From Lycorma delicatula (taxonomy: Eukaryota; Arthropoda; Insecta; Hemiptera; Fulgoridae): DNA of 64,000 bases. Positions within the stretch are counted from its first letter, which is position 1. Each line of letters starts with the position of its first letter. The stretch covers positions 91,408,245 to 91,472,244 of the forward strand of contig NC_134461.1 of assembly GCF_047948215.1 (NCBI RefSeq), given 5' to 3'. Both the position numbers and the translations under genes were made by a program. This document shows, piece by piece, positions 1 through 11,119 of this stretch. Below the pieces are notes generated by a model. It saw only the letters and a program-made list of their open reading frames with translations. It did not search any database and was not told the DNA's origin.

Positions 1-392
1 ATCTCCCACTGTCGGACCCAGTAATAAACTGAAAACGGTGGTCCAAACGGATGGAACGCACATCACCAAATCCGCCCATAAATAAAACTTAAAACCTATA
101 ACCGACATTAAAAGAAAACCCGTGAAACACGCCCGATTACAGAATCATACAGCAGCAAGGGACATTGTCCAGGCTCTGCGATTTGTAGGGAGAAATGGTG
201 ATACTCCCGCCACTCTTTCGTTGCGTTCCGTGGGATTCCGCAGGCTGTAATTTTATCCCTTTAATATATTCATTACCGATTTTTCCATTGGACTTTAATC
301 AACCATTTTCATTTGAAGATCAGTACTGATGTTTTTCATGCCCGTAATATACTTCAACATGACATTACCTTATTGTAAAATAGTCTGAAAAT
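1..392. other. Unassigned DNA at the window edge, relatively GC-rich in its first 250 bases
   Basis: No gene is recognised. The first ~250 bases are clearly less AT-rich than most of the window and contain no long homopolymers. They could be part of an exon, a conserved non-coding block or an unrecognised repeat cut by the window edge. The rest is AT-rich and leads up to the target-site duplication of the SINE that follows. Confidence 0.3.
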
Positions 393-406
393 ATATGCCG
401 CAACTT

Positions 407-693
407 TAACCCACCGGATTGGTCTAGTGGTGAACGCGTCTTCCCAAATCTGCTGATTTGGAAGTCGAGAGTTCCAGCGTTCAAGTCCTAGTAAAGTCAG
501 TTATTTTTACACAGCTTTTAATACCAGATCGTGGATACCAGTGTACTTTGGTGGTTGACTTTCAATTAACCACACATCTCAGGAATGGTCGAACTGAGAA
601 TGTACAAGACTACACTTCATTTACACTCATACATATCTTCATTCATCCTCTGAAGTATCATCTGAACCGGAGGCTAAACAGGAAAAAGAAAGA
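407..693 (+). mobile_element. SINE-1 copy a, full length, with exact target-site duplication
   Basis: This is a tRNA-derived SINE of about 287 bp. The head has an A-box-like TGGTCTAGTGG and a B-box-like GTTCAAGTCC. The body ends in the tail that reads CCGGAGG then CTAAACAGG, followed by an A-rich end. A 14-bp duplication (ATATGCCGCAACTT) lies at 393-406 and again at 694-707, which fixes both borders and shows LINE-mediated insertion. It is transcribed by RNA polymerase III if active. The short ORF inside it is incidental. At least six further copies or fragments lie in this window. Confidence 0.9.
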
Positions 694-877
694 ATATGCC
701 GCAACTTAAGTACATGAAGACTGCAGCAATTTAATACAGCCGAAAGACTCTGTAGTTAAATATTAGTATATTTATATTTATATGTTGCATCAGTCGGTCA
801 TAATTAGAATAGGTAGTATCATGACTTACGAATTAATATAGATTCTAAACTTCTATTTTCTCAGCAAATTACCGACA

Positions 878-1424
878 TAGTTTCTTGGGGAAGGAGGAAC
901 TTAGGTCAATTTCGTGGATTGGGCTTAGTTTTGTGATACTAACTACTTTGATCAGATTATTTGTTGATTTTATTCGTCCAATTTTGGAGTACTCCTCGAT
1001 TATATGGAGCTATGGCAGAGCATATACTGTTAATAAGATTGATGCTATTAAAACGAAGTTTTGTCATATTCTTGCCAGTAGAGGTTTTGTTGATACTCAT
1101 TTTTTTATTAAACTGTGCCGAGTATTAAGATTAGATTATTTACATGGGCGCTCCAAAAGGGTCGCTGTAATTTTCTTATACAAGTCTTTTCACTCGCATA
1201 TAGAAAAATCCTTCTCCTTGATTGGGTTGAAAGTACGTTACGGCAATCCTCGACACTACAGGCGGTTTTACTACATAGTTAATTCGATGATAGCTCCTGT
1301 AGCAATATGTGTTGTAATTTTGAATAAGGTTACAGAATTCATTAACGTTTTCGGGACTATTATAAGAAATTTTAAAATGCAATTATGGGGCCTTCAACAG
1401 TGTTATTTTCAGCGATTGAATTGA
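878..1424 (+). pseudogene. Non-LTR retrotransposon, fragment after the reverse-transcriptase catalytic core
   Basis: The reading frame is open from a TTG at 885 to a stop at 1424 and has no ATG, so it is a 5'-truncated remnant and not a gene. The translation carries the FIRPILEYSSIIWS-type motif (about residues 29-42). This is typical of the region just after the RT catalytic core in I/Jockey/RTE-like LINEs, where the consensus reads roughly VRPILEY.S..W. It is followed by the usual ID.I...F segment and by LRLDYLHGRSKR. The part with the YADD catalytic motif is absent. Conservation fades after residue ~130. The clade is uncertain. Downstream lie a U1 snRNA fragment and probable LINE 3' untranslated sequence. 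Confidence 0.75.
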
Positions 1425-1432
1425 GATAATTA

Positions 1433-1468
1433 ATACTTACCTGGCGTGGAGGTTACCGTGATCACGAA
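1433..1468 (+). pseudogene. U1 snRNA 5'-end fragment, retro-inserted
   Basis: The sequence begins ATACTTACCTGGCGT and continues through GAGGTTACCGTGATCACGAA. This is the 5' terminus of U1 snRNA, including the complete 5'-splice-site recognition sequence ACTTACCTG and the start of stem-loop I. Compared with the insect U1 sequence as I know it, it differs by about one substitution and one missing A, and stops after about 36 nt. It is flanked by a 17-bp direct repeat (1418-1434 and 1466-1482, one mismatch) that overlaps both edges, as a target-site duplication would. It is too short to be a functional snRNA. It lies just after the LINE ORF. Confidence 0.8.
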
Positions 1469-1482
1469 TTGGGATAATTAAT

Positions 1483-1740
1483 GTCTTCTTCTTAATTTTA
1501 TTGTTTATTTCTATTTTATGTTTCTAAATTTCACGTTCTGTGTTCTATGTTATGTATTTAATGTTTTTTTGTTACATATTCTCTGTTGTATTATGTTGAA
1601 TTCATGCAGCATACAAAGGTTTACGACTGTTCTGTTGGCACTGTTTTCCCCCATTATATGTTATAACCTGGTAGTTTGGGCACATTCTGTGGGAGGAAAC
1701 GGCAGAGTGTAAGGAAGTGTGTGAGCCCACAAAAAAAATA
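1483..1740 (+). other. Probable 3' untranslated part of the truncated LINE
   Basis: This T-rich stretch follows the RT fragment and ends in a run of A after GTGAGCCCAC. The position and the A-rich end fit the 3' tail of the LINE copy, but no second copy in this window confirms it. Confidence 0.35.
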
Positions 1741-2779
1741 TTAAAATTTTTATTAAAAAAAAACCATTTGAACAAACCTGGACAAACTGTTATCGTGAAA
1801 AAAACCCAACATGTTAATTTAAATTGGATAAAAACTTTTATTTTTGTATTTATGAACAGTTAAGACAAAATCACGGAAAAAATTAAGAAAGAAATTAATG
1901 TTGTGATCAGAACAATGAATTTAATATTGATGAAAAAATAGTTGTACGTTCACCGGTACAAAAAATTTGAATTTTTCCTGCCGGATGATTTTTTTTTTTT
2001 TAATTGTGCTTAGTATACTCACAGAATACTTATTACATTTTTTTTTTATTATAGCTGGTTTTAATTTAAATTTGAAAACTGGACGTTGATTATCGTTCAC
2101 CATCAGGAAATCAAATCACAAAAATGATGGAGGGAGACGATCGTCGTCCTTGACATAAAAGTAGTATTTACGTAATACTGAAAAAAAAAAACAATGAATT
2201 ATCAGTATCTATTTATTTTCCTTATTTTATAATATTTTAATTTTATAATATAATTTTTTTATAAAATTGCAAATCAATTTTATTTTTTATAATAACATAA
2301 ATTATATATATATATATATTTGTAACATAGATAAAAGAACCAGATAATTTTTACTGAGCGGTAATTTATATGGCAATACTTTTAACAAGAAAAAAAGATT
2401 TAGTTTGGTATTTAATTTCGGAAAAAAATTTTGTAAAATGTCATAAAAATTTACAAAGAAAATTGTGCAAAATCTAAAGTAAAGTCAGTCAGTTTAAAAT
2501 AAAAAGTAAATAGAAAGCAGAAGGAAAGTTTTTAATATTTGGAAAAATAAATTCCGCCATATATAGAAATAAATACAAGTGACAAAAAGTTATTAATTTT
2601 AAATCATAAAATCAAAAATAAAACTGAAAATGAAATTTGAGAAATATTTATTTTGTTTTTTAGGGATGACGGTCATCCCCATCGTTCTTAATATAGCACG
2701 ACTTGGATGACAATCAATGCGTTAACGAGTTTACCGAAAAGGGATATAAAAAAATCTAATATGGACACTACATGACTTC
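1741..2779. other. AT-rich intergenic DNA
   Basis: I see only A/T-rich sequence, poly-A and poly-T runs and a short TA repeat near 2308-2320. No supported gene or element. Confidence 0.5.
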
Positions 2780-3445
2780 CTTGTACGCCTATTAAATTAT
2801 ATACACACATTATTTGCTGCACTTCATTTAAACTTATTTCATTTGAAAGTGAGATATGATCCTCCAATTCTTTAATAAAAAGATCATATTTTTGTTGTTA
2901 TTATTGAGTTATTGTAAATTTTTTTTACAATCGCATGTTAATAATTATTAATAAATCCATAAATTTAAGTGAAAAGAAAGGAAATGAAGTTGGATTCGAA
3001 CCGATGTGCCTTCACCTTGTAAGATCCAAATATTTCATTAATTAAAATTTTATTTGTCTATAACTCTGGAACCAATGAAAATAAATACCTCTTATGATAT
3101 ATCGCTGAAAAGCTCTCAATAAGAGCTTATTACTGCAGTTAAGAAAAAGTCCAAACCCAAATTGTTTGGATTTTGGGTTTTTTGGACACTTTTCGTCTAC
3201 TCGATTGCAATCAAAAGGAGAAGTGCACAACTAGATGTTACAACAATCATAAATTAAAAATTTCAACATCGTATGGCTAATCGTTTTTGAGTTATGCGAG
3301 ATACATAAGAACATATATATTTATATACGTACACACAGACGTCACGTCGAAACTAGTTAAAATGGATATTTCTATTGAAAACTGAAAACCGAACATTTTC
3401 GCGATCACAATACTTCCTTTACTTCCTATAAGGAAGTAAAAAGGC
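2780..3445 (-). repeat. Dispersed repeat R3, copy 1
   Basis: The block matches 22540-23250 in the same orientation and 35462-36100 in the opposite orientation. Recognisable parts in order are GCCTATTAAATTA, an AT-rich zone, a tRNA-like B box (GGATTCGAACC on this strand, GGTTCGAATCC on the other), the phrase ACTAGATGTTACAAC, and a terminal hairpin ACTTCCTT...AAGGAAGT at about 3415-3437. No coding capacity. The B box suggests a SINE-like or tRNA-headed element; the terminal hairpin would also suit a rolling-circle element. Class unresolved. Strand is set by the B box. Confidence 0.75.
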
Positions 3446-3524
3446 TAAAAGGGTTTTCAGAGGAGCAGAAGTATGGAATTTGAAGAAAAAATAGGTAGAG
3501 TTTGGCGACGATTTTTTGACTTTA

Positions 3525-3667
3525 TGGTTTTATCACATAAGCTTGAAGATAGCGCGTGGGATATGGAGATACAATTTTGTGGCATGTGAAAAATGCCATG
3601 CTTTACCGGCTATCGAACCTGGAATTTCCGGATGAAGGCCAAGACGCTACCATTCCGCCACGAAAAT
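3525..3667 (-). mobile_element. SINE-2 copy (variant tail)
   Basis: A degenerate tRNA-like head with the B box on the minus strand (TATCGAACC on plus) is followed by GGATGAAGGCCAAGACGCTACCATTCC. The tail is the variant related to AAGCTTGAAG...GTGGGATATGGA. The sequence TTGACTTT occurs at both ends (about 3517 and 3668) and may be a short target-site duplication. Confidence 0.7.
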
Positions 3668-3990
3668 TGACTTTTTAGGCTTAACATAAAAATTAAGGAA
3701 TAAAAATAGATAATATAATTAGAAAAATTTTAAGACGTGTGAAGTTGTGAATATTATCAACAATTTCATTAGACAAGTAATATTAGTAAGGTTAATTACG
3801 TAAAAAATTATTAAATCTGATACTATCTGATTAAGGGATACAGACCTGCAGTGGATCGGAGAGAGACGTTATTGAAAAAACAGTTGCCAGAAATTTAGTG
3901 GTAGAAAATTAGGATAGAAGAATCCAATAGAAACTGATGATGAATACAATAAAAGTATTGTGTTTGAACCCCTAAATTAGACATGTAATA

Positions 3991-4795
3991 AAAAGTGTTC
4001 AGAAAGTCGCTGTGTAGTATGCTATAGAATTAATTGGTGTAATCTCTTGTTTCGGCGTTAGGTTGGTTGCCCTGTGGATTCGTTGGGCATTGCTAAGTAA
4101 TAAAGCAAGACTCAGTTGTTGAAATGTGATTGAATGAGCTTCGTTTGGTTTCTTGTTGTTTCGTTTATTGGAATTAATTGCGAGAAAAGTAAAGGTTCTT
4201 TCGGTAAACGGACGGATTTTGCTCGTTGAATACGTCTTTCGTGAAGGTTATTGATTTAGTAGTATACTGATTTACACAAGTATGCACATGTCTCTAACTG
4301 CTGCACGAGTCTCCTTTGCACTGACAAAAAGTGGGAGTTTGGTGTAAAATTTCACGTACAGGCGAATTTTCATGACATTCTTTCATGGCACAGTGAACAG
4401 TGAACGAAACATACAAATGGTCCAACAGTGTGTAAAAACTATACCTGCAGATCTGAAACGTAGTTTCAGCAGAAAAGTGCTACTGCTCATACAGCCAACA
4501 ACATTATGACTTTCTTGGATCATTGTTTTCATGAATAAGTGATCTGAAGAAGAAGTTGTGACCATCTCGGTCTCCTGATTTATCTCCTACTGACTTTTTC
4601 TTGTGGGGATACTTAAAGATGTTGCTTACAAAACTCATCCTCATACCCTTCCCGAATTGCAGAGCGAAGATGAACGATGTGTCGCTGAAATTCCTCAAAA
4701 AATATGACAACATGTGGTTAAGAGCATGAAACGTCCTATTCAATTACGTGTATCGCATAATAGAGGCCTCTTTCAAAAACTATAATAACTTACTC
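3991..4795 (+). pseudogene. Decayed mariner-superfamily transposon, family 1, copy 1
   Basis: The left end carries the terminal motif TTCAGAAAGTCGCTGTGTAG directly after a TA. The first ~250 bp matches the mirrored element ending at 59582. Further in, a plus-strand reading gives R-S-P-D-L-S-P-T-D-F-F-L-W-G-Y-L-K at about 4568-4620. This is the third-catalytic-residue motif of IS630/Tc1/mariner transposases, with the third Asp retained. The rest is broken by stops, frameshifts and probably an internal deletion, since the copy is about 400 bp shorter than its relative. I cannot find the right terminal repeat, so the end is approximate. Confidence 0.8.
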
Positions 4796-5692
4796 ATTTT
4801 TCCATAAGGCAGCATCACTTTATGAATACCCGTTAGAATATCAATTCAGATACCCTTTTATTTAACATCTAAGTTCAAAATATATATTAAAAAATGTTTT
4901 ATCAGGTCTTGAATAGAAAATGATTTTCTGATCTAAAAGAATGTCTTATAAATTATTTATTTATTGCTACATTTTAAAACAATCTGTTATTAATTTATAG
5001 TTTATGTTTTTTTTTTTTTTAATTTATCAATAAGATGAATTGGATAAAAGAAATTATTATAACGTAATACAGCTCACGAAAGTTTTATCAATTCAAATCA
5101 TTATTGTTTTTTTATTGATCTAAATAAAAATATGTTTTTTATTACCATTAACTATTTGTTTATTATGACAGCTTCAGTTAAGTAGATATGGTTTAATACT
5201 AATGATTTTCTGGGTAATACGCCTTGTAAATAAAAATAGAGAAAATAAATTGAACAAAGAAACAAACGATTCGTCTGTAAACATACAAAACAGTGATTTT
5301 GAAGGTCATTCGATGTTACCTTGGCATGCTCTTTAGCAATCAAACATATATTGTAGGAACAAACTAGAAAGGGAAATTGATAGTGAAAACCAAAGCTAAG
5401 GGTTTTAGAATTACGTACCAGTGGTTGCCAATTAATGAGAAAGGGAAACGAAGAATTATTTGCAAATGAAGGGGTGCGTACACACAACAACAAACACCAA
5501 CAGAAAGAATCGCTCGAGTGAGATAATAATATAAAGAAAGAGAGAAACAGGTGGCGTTGCAAGAGGAGATCCTCATTGAATATGTCAGGCTATTAGTTGA
5601 CCTAACCAGTGAAGTGAAGTGATCAAAGGGATCCTCAGCAGGTCGGATGGATAAAATGGGATGATGGGAGTGTTTGTTTTTTTAACAAGTAA
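4796..5692. other. AT-rich DNA without recognised genes
   Basis: Two overlapping minus-strand frames between 5152 and 5576 remain open for up to 136 codons, but they encode low-complexity Phe/Leu/Ser/Cys-rich strings that I cannot relate to any family. No element ends were recognised. Confidence 0.4.
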
Positions 5693-5805
5693 TTTCTCAG
5701 CAATCAGCCGGGGCCTAATTTAATGAAAACAGCTCATTAAAAGTCTGATGTTTGTTTTACGGGTGCAGCTGCCGACATGACCGGGTATTAACGTTAATCA
5801 TACCT
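5693..5805. other. Candidate conserved non-coding element
   Basis: This ~110-bp block stands out from its surroundings by balanced composition and by dense transcription-factor-like words: homeodomain-type CTAATTTAAT and CTCATTAAAAG, an E-box GCAGCTGC, and TTAACGTTAA. It has no open frame of note and no second copy in the window. Such blocks can be enhancers near developmental genes. This is an inference from appearance only. Confidence 0.3.
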
Positions 5806-7574
5806 TTCTGTCTATGCTAACCTCTCGAACCCCCCCCCCCTACTCCTTCTCCATCGTTTCTTATATCAACCTCACTCCTTCCAATCCACCCCTACCATTA
5901 CGCTATCTCTTATTTCATCCACTTACCACTCCTCTTGTCTCTGAACTGCTGCTTTTGTGGCATTCAACAAATGTATCATCTTAACAAAACAAATTCAATC
6001 CAATAAACAGCTTTCATTTTCATGATCATGCTCGTTAAAATTATCTATAAGTTATCAGTTAACAAAGAATTTATTTATAAAATAATATAAATAATACTAT
6101 AGCTTAATTTGTTTTATCAAACCAATTATACGCTTACAAAACTGACAATAAAATCTGGAATGTTATAGAAATAATTATGTGCTGAATAAAGTGATCAATT
6201 TTTTTATAAGAGTGGCTTTGAACAAGGAAAAATTTTTTTTTTTCATATATTTTTTTTTTTTTTTGATTTTGAGTGATTTAAACCTATTTTAAAGAAAGTA
6301 ATTTAGTTTGAAAATAAATAAAAATAATTAAATGTTATTAAAGAAGTTCATAATAAAAAATTAATTTTTTTAAATGTGGTAAACTTACTTTCATCTCCTT
6401 TCTAAGATATCGTAGTTCTATTCCATGCTGATTTATTTTCTTAAGCTCATCTTGTAATATTTTTGTTCTTTCTCTGGAATATTGTGTTTGTTAAGTGTCA
6501 TAATTATTATGTTTGTAGATGATCTTATATGAACCATATATCATTTATAAAAAATTAAACAGCCATTCTCAAGAATAATAAACATTCCATACAAAGTTTA
6601 TTATGTAAAGTGATGAGTAAAATGGATTTATTACTTTCTTTATTGAGCCATGAACATTATTACACATTAGCATGCAATCGTACTGGAATTTACATGATAT
6701 TAAAAACCCTATTAGTGATACCTTTACTCTGTTCATTATAGGTAATGACCGTTTAGTGAACATCATTACTCCCAAAGAAAGAAATCCCGACATTTTTACC
6801 TGTAATGATTTAGATGAAATCACATCCACAATAAAAATCGGGACAGGTATAGTATAAAGGAATAAATTAATATATTCCTCTCTGTAAAAGAAATAAAATA
6901 ATAATAATAATAATAATGTAGGAAAATATCATTTACCTGATATGGAAAAAATGTTTGTTTAAAAAGTAAATAAATTTATCTATTTATTTATAATTAATTG
7001 ATTATCAATTTTTTGATTTAAAAATATTTAATTTTATGAATTACTTATTATGGAGAGTAATAATGTCTTGTGACTCTCAAATTGAAAGAAAATTAACCAG
7101 AAACAGAAATATAGATTCATTTTTATTAACGATCGTAGAAAAGAATTATATCAAAGAAACGATTTTAAGAGAAACTGGAAAAAAGTTATTTAATCATATA
7201 ATTGATCATAATAATTTCTTAATTAGAATTGCGTTACAAATGTGCTTAAACTTAGACAGCAATAAAGTAAATAAACAACAAATAGCTAAAAAAAATATAA
7301 AATCATATAAAATACGTACGTATTAGTCAATCCATACAACATTTCTAACTTACCAATTGAAAAATCAGACAAATAAAAGAGCTCAAGAAAACACCAAAGA
7401 TTGAAAAAAAGAAAAGATAATTACAACTTATAAGGTTTACTAACGATAATTTTTAAGAAAAATATGATTTAGTTCAAGTAAAAGTATTCGAAATCATCAC
7501 GAGTCACCAGAAAAAACTATTAATTTTATTAGTCTGTCCAAAGATTTTTTTTTAGCGTGGAGAATTTTAATTCA
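5806..7574. other. Pyrimidine-rich then AT-rich DNA without recognised genes
   Basis: A pyrimidine-rich tract with a C11-type run lies near 5828-5960, followed by AT-rich sequence. Short frames at 6672-6857 and 7036-7326 encode unremarkable Asn/Lys/Ile-rich peptides with no recognised motif, so I do not call them genes. Confidence 0.4.
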
Positions 7575-7712
7575 CCACCGAAGTTAGAAGCTTTTACGTG
7601 GGAATATGGAAGTAGAAGTTTTGTAATGAATGAAAAATGCCATACCTGACCGGGATTTGAATCCGAGACCTCCAGGTAAAAGACCGATACATTACCACTC
7701 CGCCACGGAAAT
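7575..7712 (-). mobile_element. SINE-2 copy (variant tail)
   Basis: On the minus strand the head contains GGATTTGAATCC-type B-box sequence and a degenerate A-box region (ACTCCGCCACGG on plus). The tail resembles the AAGC...ACGTGGGAATATGG variant also seen at 3.5, 52.7 and 53.7 kb. Diverged, no clear target-site duplication. Confidence 0.7.
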
Positions 7713-8102
7713 ATAAGTGGTAAATATTTATATCTAGAAAACTGTTTTTTATGATTTTTTTTTTAATTTTTCACCTACCAATTTTATGATGAAAATTAAA
7801 CAAAATATTAGTATTTAACTCTTCATATGTATGTATATATTATTTTTTTTAATTTCATTGAGTTTGGTAAACGCGTAAAAATGATGTAAACTTTTATTGT
7901 TTTGTTATGCAGCATAACTTTTATAGATATTTAACTTTCTTAATTAAACAATAATAAAAAAAAAACGTTTGATACAATTATAACTTTCTTAACAGATTTC
8001 AAAATGTATGGTATTGCTTTAGGTCGCCTGGTAAGATTGGGGTGTGAAATTGAATTTTCTTTACTTATGAATAGTACGAAAATACAATTCGCTTAAAACG
8101 TA

Positions 8103-8108
<6 letters not shown>

Positions 8109-8146
<38 letters not shown>
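8109..8146. repeat. (TA)n microsatellite
   Basis: Uninterrupted TA repeat of about 19 units. Confidence 0.95.
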
Positions 8147-8149
<3 letters not shown>

Positions 8150-8186
8150 TATAGGCCTATGTATGAAATTTGTAGCTCAGAAATCA

Positions 8187-8475
8187 GAAATTTCCAAAAC
8201 TGCTAGATAAATTTTACTGAAATTAGGTTTGCTGTAGTGCATCTGAAATTATTCGCAAAAAATTTAATGAAGATTGAGTTGTTCTTGAGTTACGCTCGAT
8301 TTTTCCGAAATAATTGAACATTTTATGGATCAAAAATCTCTAAAACTATCAAATCAATTTCATTGTAATTTAGACATGCTTTAGTAGTGTATTTGAAGTT
8401 GTACGTGTGAAAATTTTATGAAGATTGGTTGAGTCGTTCTTTAGTTACGCTAAATTTAAGATCGAAAACAGACAA
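8187..8475 (+). repeat. Two diverged tandem units of ~145 bp
   Basis: The segment starting near 8187 and the one starting near 8332 align: both carry AAAACT, a TTTA/TTTCATTG stretch, GTAGTG, then ATGAAGATTG and GAGTTACGCT or TAGTTACGCT. A related partial unit lies in reverse orientation near 32640-32715 (GAGCGTAACTCAAGAACAG). The unit is probably part of a larger dispersed repeat; no coding capacity was seen. Confidence 0.65.
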
Positions 8476-9397
8476 CATAACCTCAGTTTGAGATTATGAT
8501 AACTGTATTTGTATATTTTTTATAAACGCTTATTGAGTGAGTCAAAGTGGTGAATGAATTTAAACTTGATGCTTCTGTATAGGGTCTAATTACTTCATCA
8601 AATTACGGTTATAATAACTTAATTTTCTTATAAACAGAAAATATATTTTAATATTAAATTTCAAAAAAAAATTTTCCTCTTTTTGTTTTCTAAATTAACT
8701 TAAGTTTTATATATATTTTGGGGAAAATTATTCAAAATAAAATAACAAAAATTCGGTCATCTTGCATAGAAATGCGTAAAAATATTTTTAATATACTTTT
8801 CCAAATTCTTCAACGCTAAAATGTTCATAAAATGCTCCTAGATCTAAAAAATCAACCTTTTCATAACACTGAAAATTAAAATACATCATCTATAGCTTCA
8901 GTTTTCCTACAAACAATTTGCTTTTAATTTTCATGTAAAAGATTCAGTCTGGTAATACCACTTCAATAGCATAAAATGTTTATATGAGAAGTTCTAATTT
9001 ACAATTTAATAAATTCTATAACAACTAATCATTTAACTGTCTTATTATTTAGTCTAGACTATTATTAAAATGAAAAAATAATCATAGAAAATAAAAAAAT
9101 CAAATTATTTATCAATCATAAAAAGCTAAAAAAAAGTTGTTTGTCTGAATCGTGCATTTTTTTAATCTCTAGACTATGATGTTACTATATCAGTTTTAAA
9201 ATCCAGACGGAATGATATTTAGGTATGTATAGATATATTGAGGCTCGTTTGATAGAATTTAGAGAATGTTAAAAGAGGAGCATTCCAATACACGTTTGAA
9301 GTTTGAAGTTTTATGCTGTGTGTATCTTTCTCTCTCAATTACTCCCTCTCCTCAATTTCTGTGTGCATGTGTCTATGTGTTTACACACACACACACA

Positions 9398-9473
<76 letters not shown>

Positions 9474-10528
9474 AGAGCTAACAAGAGTACTCATGTATAT
9501 ATCTCTTTTAATAATTAGAAAATATAATTCAATTCGAAAAATATAATTTGAAAATGATTTATATTCAAATTTTAGGAAAAAATATTTTAGACCAAGGTTT
9601 TCGTTTTAAGAGAAAATAAAATGATAGTATTAATTTTATTTTATTTTTTGCTTTCATATTTGTTAATTTTTCCTTTCTTTTGTTAAAAAATTTTTCTCAG
9701 AATTACTTTTTGTTTGTTATATAGTTTTTCTTTAACAGTTAAACTAGAAATTATTTATTGTTTTTATTATTATTATTAATATTATTAATTTAGATCTCAT
9801 CAATTTTTTTATATTGTTACTATTTAATTTAATTAAAATTATTTTTATTTATTTTATGTAGCGCTTTTAACCTCTTTATTTCATTTATTATTATTTTAGT
9901 AATAAAATTTTGATCCAGAAACATTCGTTTTCATTTTATGCCGATAAATCCCGCCCTCTGGCAGGCGTTACGCGTAACGTATGACTTGGGTATAATAATA
10001 ATAACAATAATATCAATTTGACCAGAACAAATATTGAAAAACAAATTTGCAGACATTAAAAAACAAACCCCGCCGAAAAATTAACTTGTATTATAGTATT
10101 TATCCTTTTTATAAATTTTAGAATGTGTTTGTAATTACTTATTTTTTATTGTAATTAAAGTAATGAACGATTATAAGAATCCCTAATCTATCAAATATTT
10201 GTATTTTTCTATGACCGTTGGTCACATACTATCAATCGCTTGTAAACTCGTTGGTTTTCCTGCATTGCTTCCGTAGATTTCATATTAATCTGGGAAGCTT
10301 ATTATGAAACAAAAAGTAAATTTAGTACTTAAATAATTTTTTATTTATTTGGTAATGGTATATATTTACTTTGGAATGTAGTAGGTATTATGCCCAACAT
10401 AACGTGGCGAAAGGGAAAAACATTTTTAAAACTCTTGGTTTTATCTAATTGATATTTTTTTTTATATTCATATGTGAATTTATTAAATAATTTTTATGGG
10501 TTAGTGTCAATCTATGAATATGTATATA
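8476..10528. other. AT-rich DNA with a compound microsatellite
   Basis: Apart from the CA/TA/TG repeat at 9382-9472 and a 14-bp palindrome CGTTACGCGTAACG at 9966-9979, I see only AT-rich sequence. No supported gene. Confidence 0.45.
9382..9472. repeat. Compound (CA)n(TA)n(TG)n microsatellite
   Basis: About 30 CA units, a short TATATATA bridge, then about 11 TG units. The two arms are complementary, so the locus can fold back on itself. The two plus-strand ORFs that cross it are repeat artefacts. Confidence 0.95.
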
Positions 10529-11119
10529 CCGGTGGGGGGGGGGTGCAAAAGTAGGTATATAGTTGTAGAGTTCTAGAGTTTTCTTTATTAGTATTTGTAA
10601 TGTTTTATATCAAATGCGTTATTTATTATGAAAAAAAACAGTACCTTTTAGGAGGATACAATCAGAATTACAATTACAAGAACAATCTGTGAGGCGTTCA
10701 AATTACTGGCCTTCAGCTTTTGCACTTTCCTGCAGTATATTTTCTACAATCAAGCCCACTTTTGCAAAGAGGTCTTTATCATAATTAATTTCTGGATTTA
10801 GCCAGTTGCATTAAATTTATTGTGTAATCTGTAAATTTTTAGTCTACTTGGTGGACGTGTACACCTGTACACGGCTACAGGCTACATAGGCTCTGTAGCC
10901 TATTTTCGTCAAACCATTTCAGCATTCTAAGTCTTCCATTATTGTTTGACAATCCACTTCCGTTGATCGGTGATTAAATTACCAGCCATGATTGTCTGAA
11001 AAATACTAATATGTAAGTAATTAAGTAAATTATCAATTAAGTATCTAATTAAGTAACAAATAATAAATGATAACAGATGATATCTATTATAACTTTATAA
11101 CTACTTTTGCACCCCTCTG
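10529..11119 (-). mobile_element. Internally deleted Tc1/mariner-type transposon
   Basis: Both ends carry inverted copies of a terminal motif that includes GGGGTGCAAAAGTAG and are flanked by TA (10527-10528 and 11120-11121), giving a 591-bp element. On the minus strand, near the 11.0-kb side, there is a transposase N-terminus reading M-A-G-N-L-I-T-D-Q-R-K-W-I-V-K-Q, followed by P-P-S-R-L-K-I-Y-R-type helix-turn-helix sequence. It jumps to a C-terminal stretch (D-L-F-A-K-V...L-Q-E-S-A-K-A-E-G-Q). The catalytic DDE core is missing and there are stops. It could only move with transposase supplied by a full-length relative. The left end has a G10 run that looks like terminal-repeat decay. Confidence 0.75.

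Noticed and set aside
5152..5576. 136- and 70-codon minus-strand ORFs
   Set aside because: Overlapping frames, low-complexity Ser/Phe/Leu/Cys composition, no domain.
7036..7326. 96-codon plus-strand ORF
   Set aside because: Asn/Lys/Ile-rich, AT-driven, no recognisable motif or gene context; could be chance.
9266..9518. Two overlapping 71-codon plus-strand ORFs
   Set aside because: Their length comes from the CA/TG microsatellite; His-Thr and Cys-Val repeats are not a protein.
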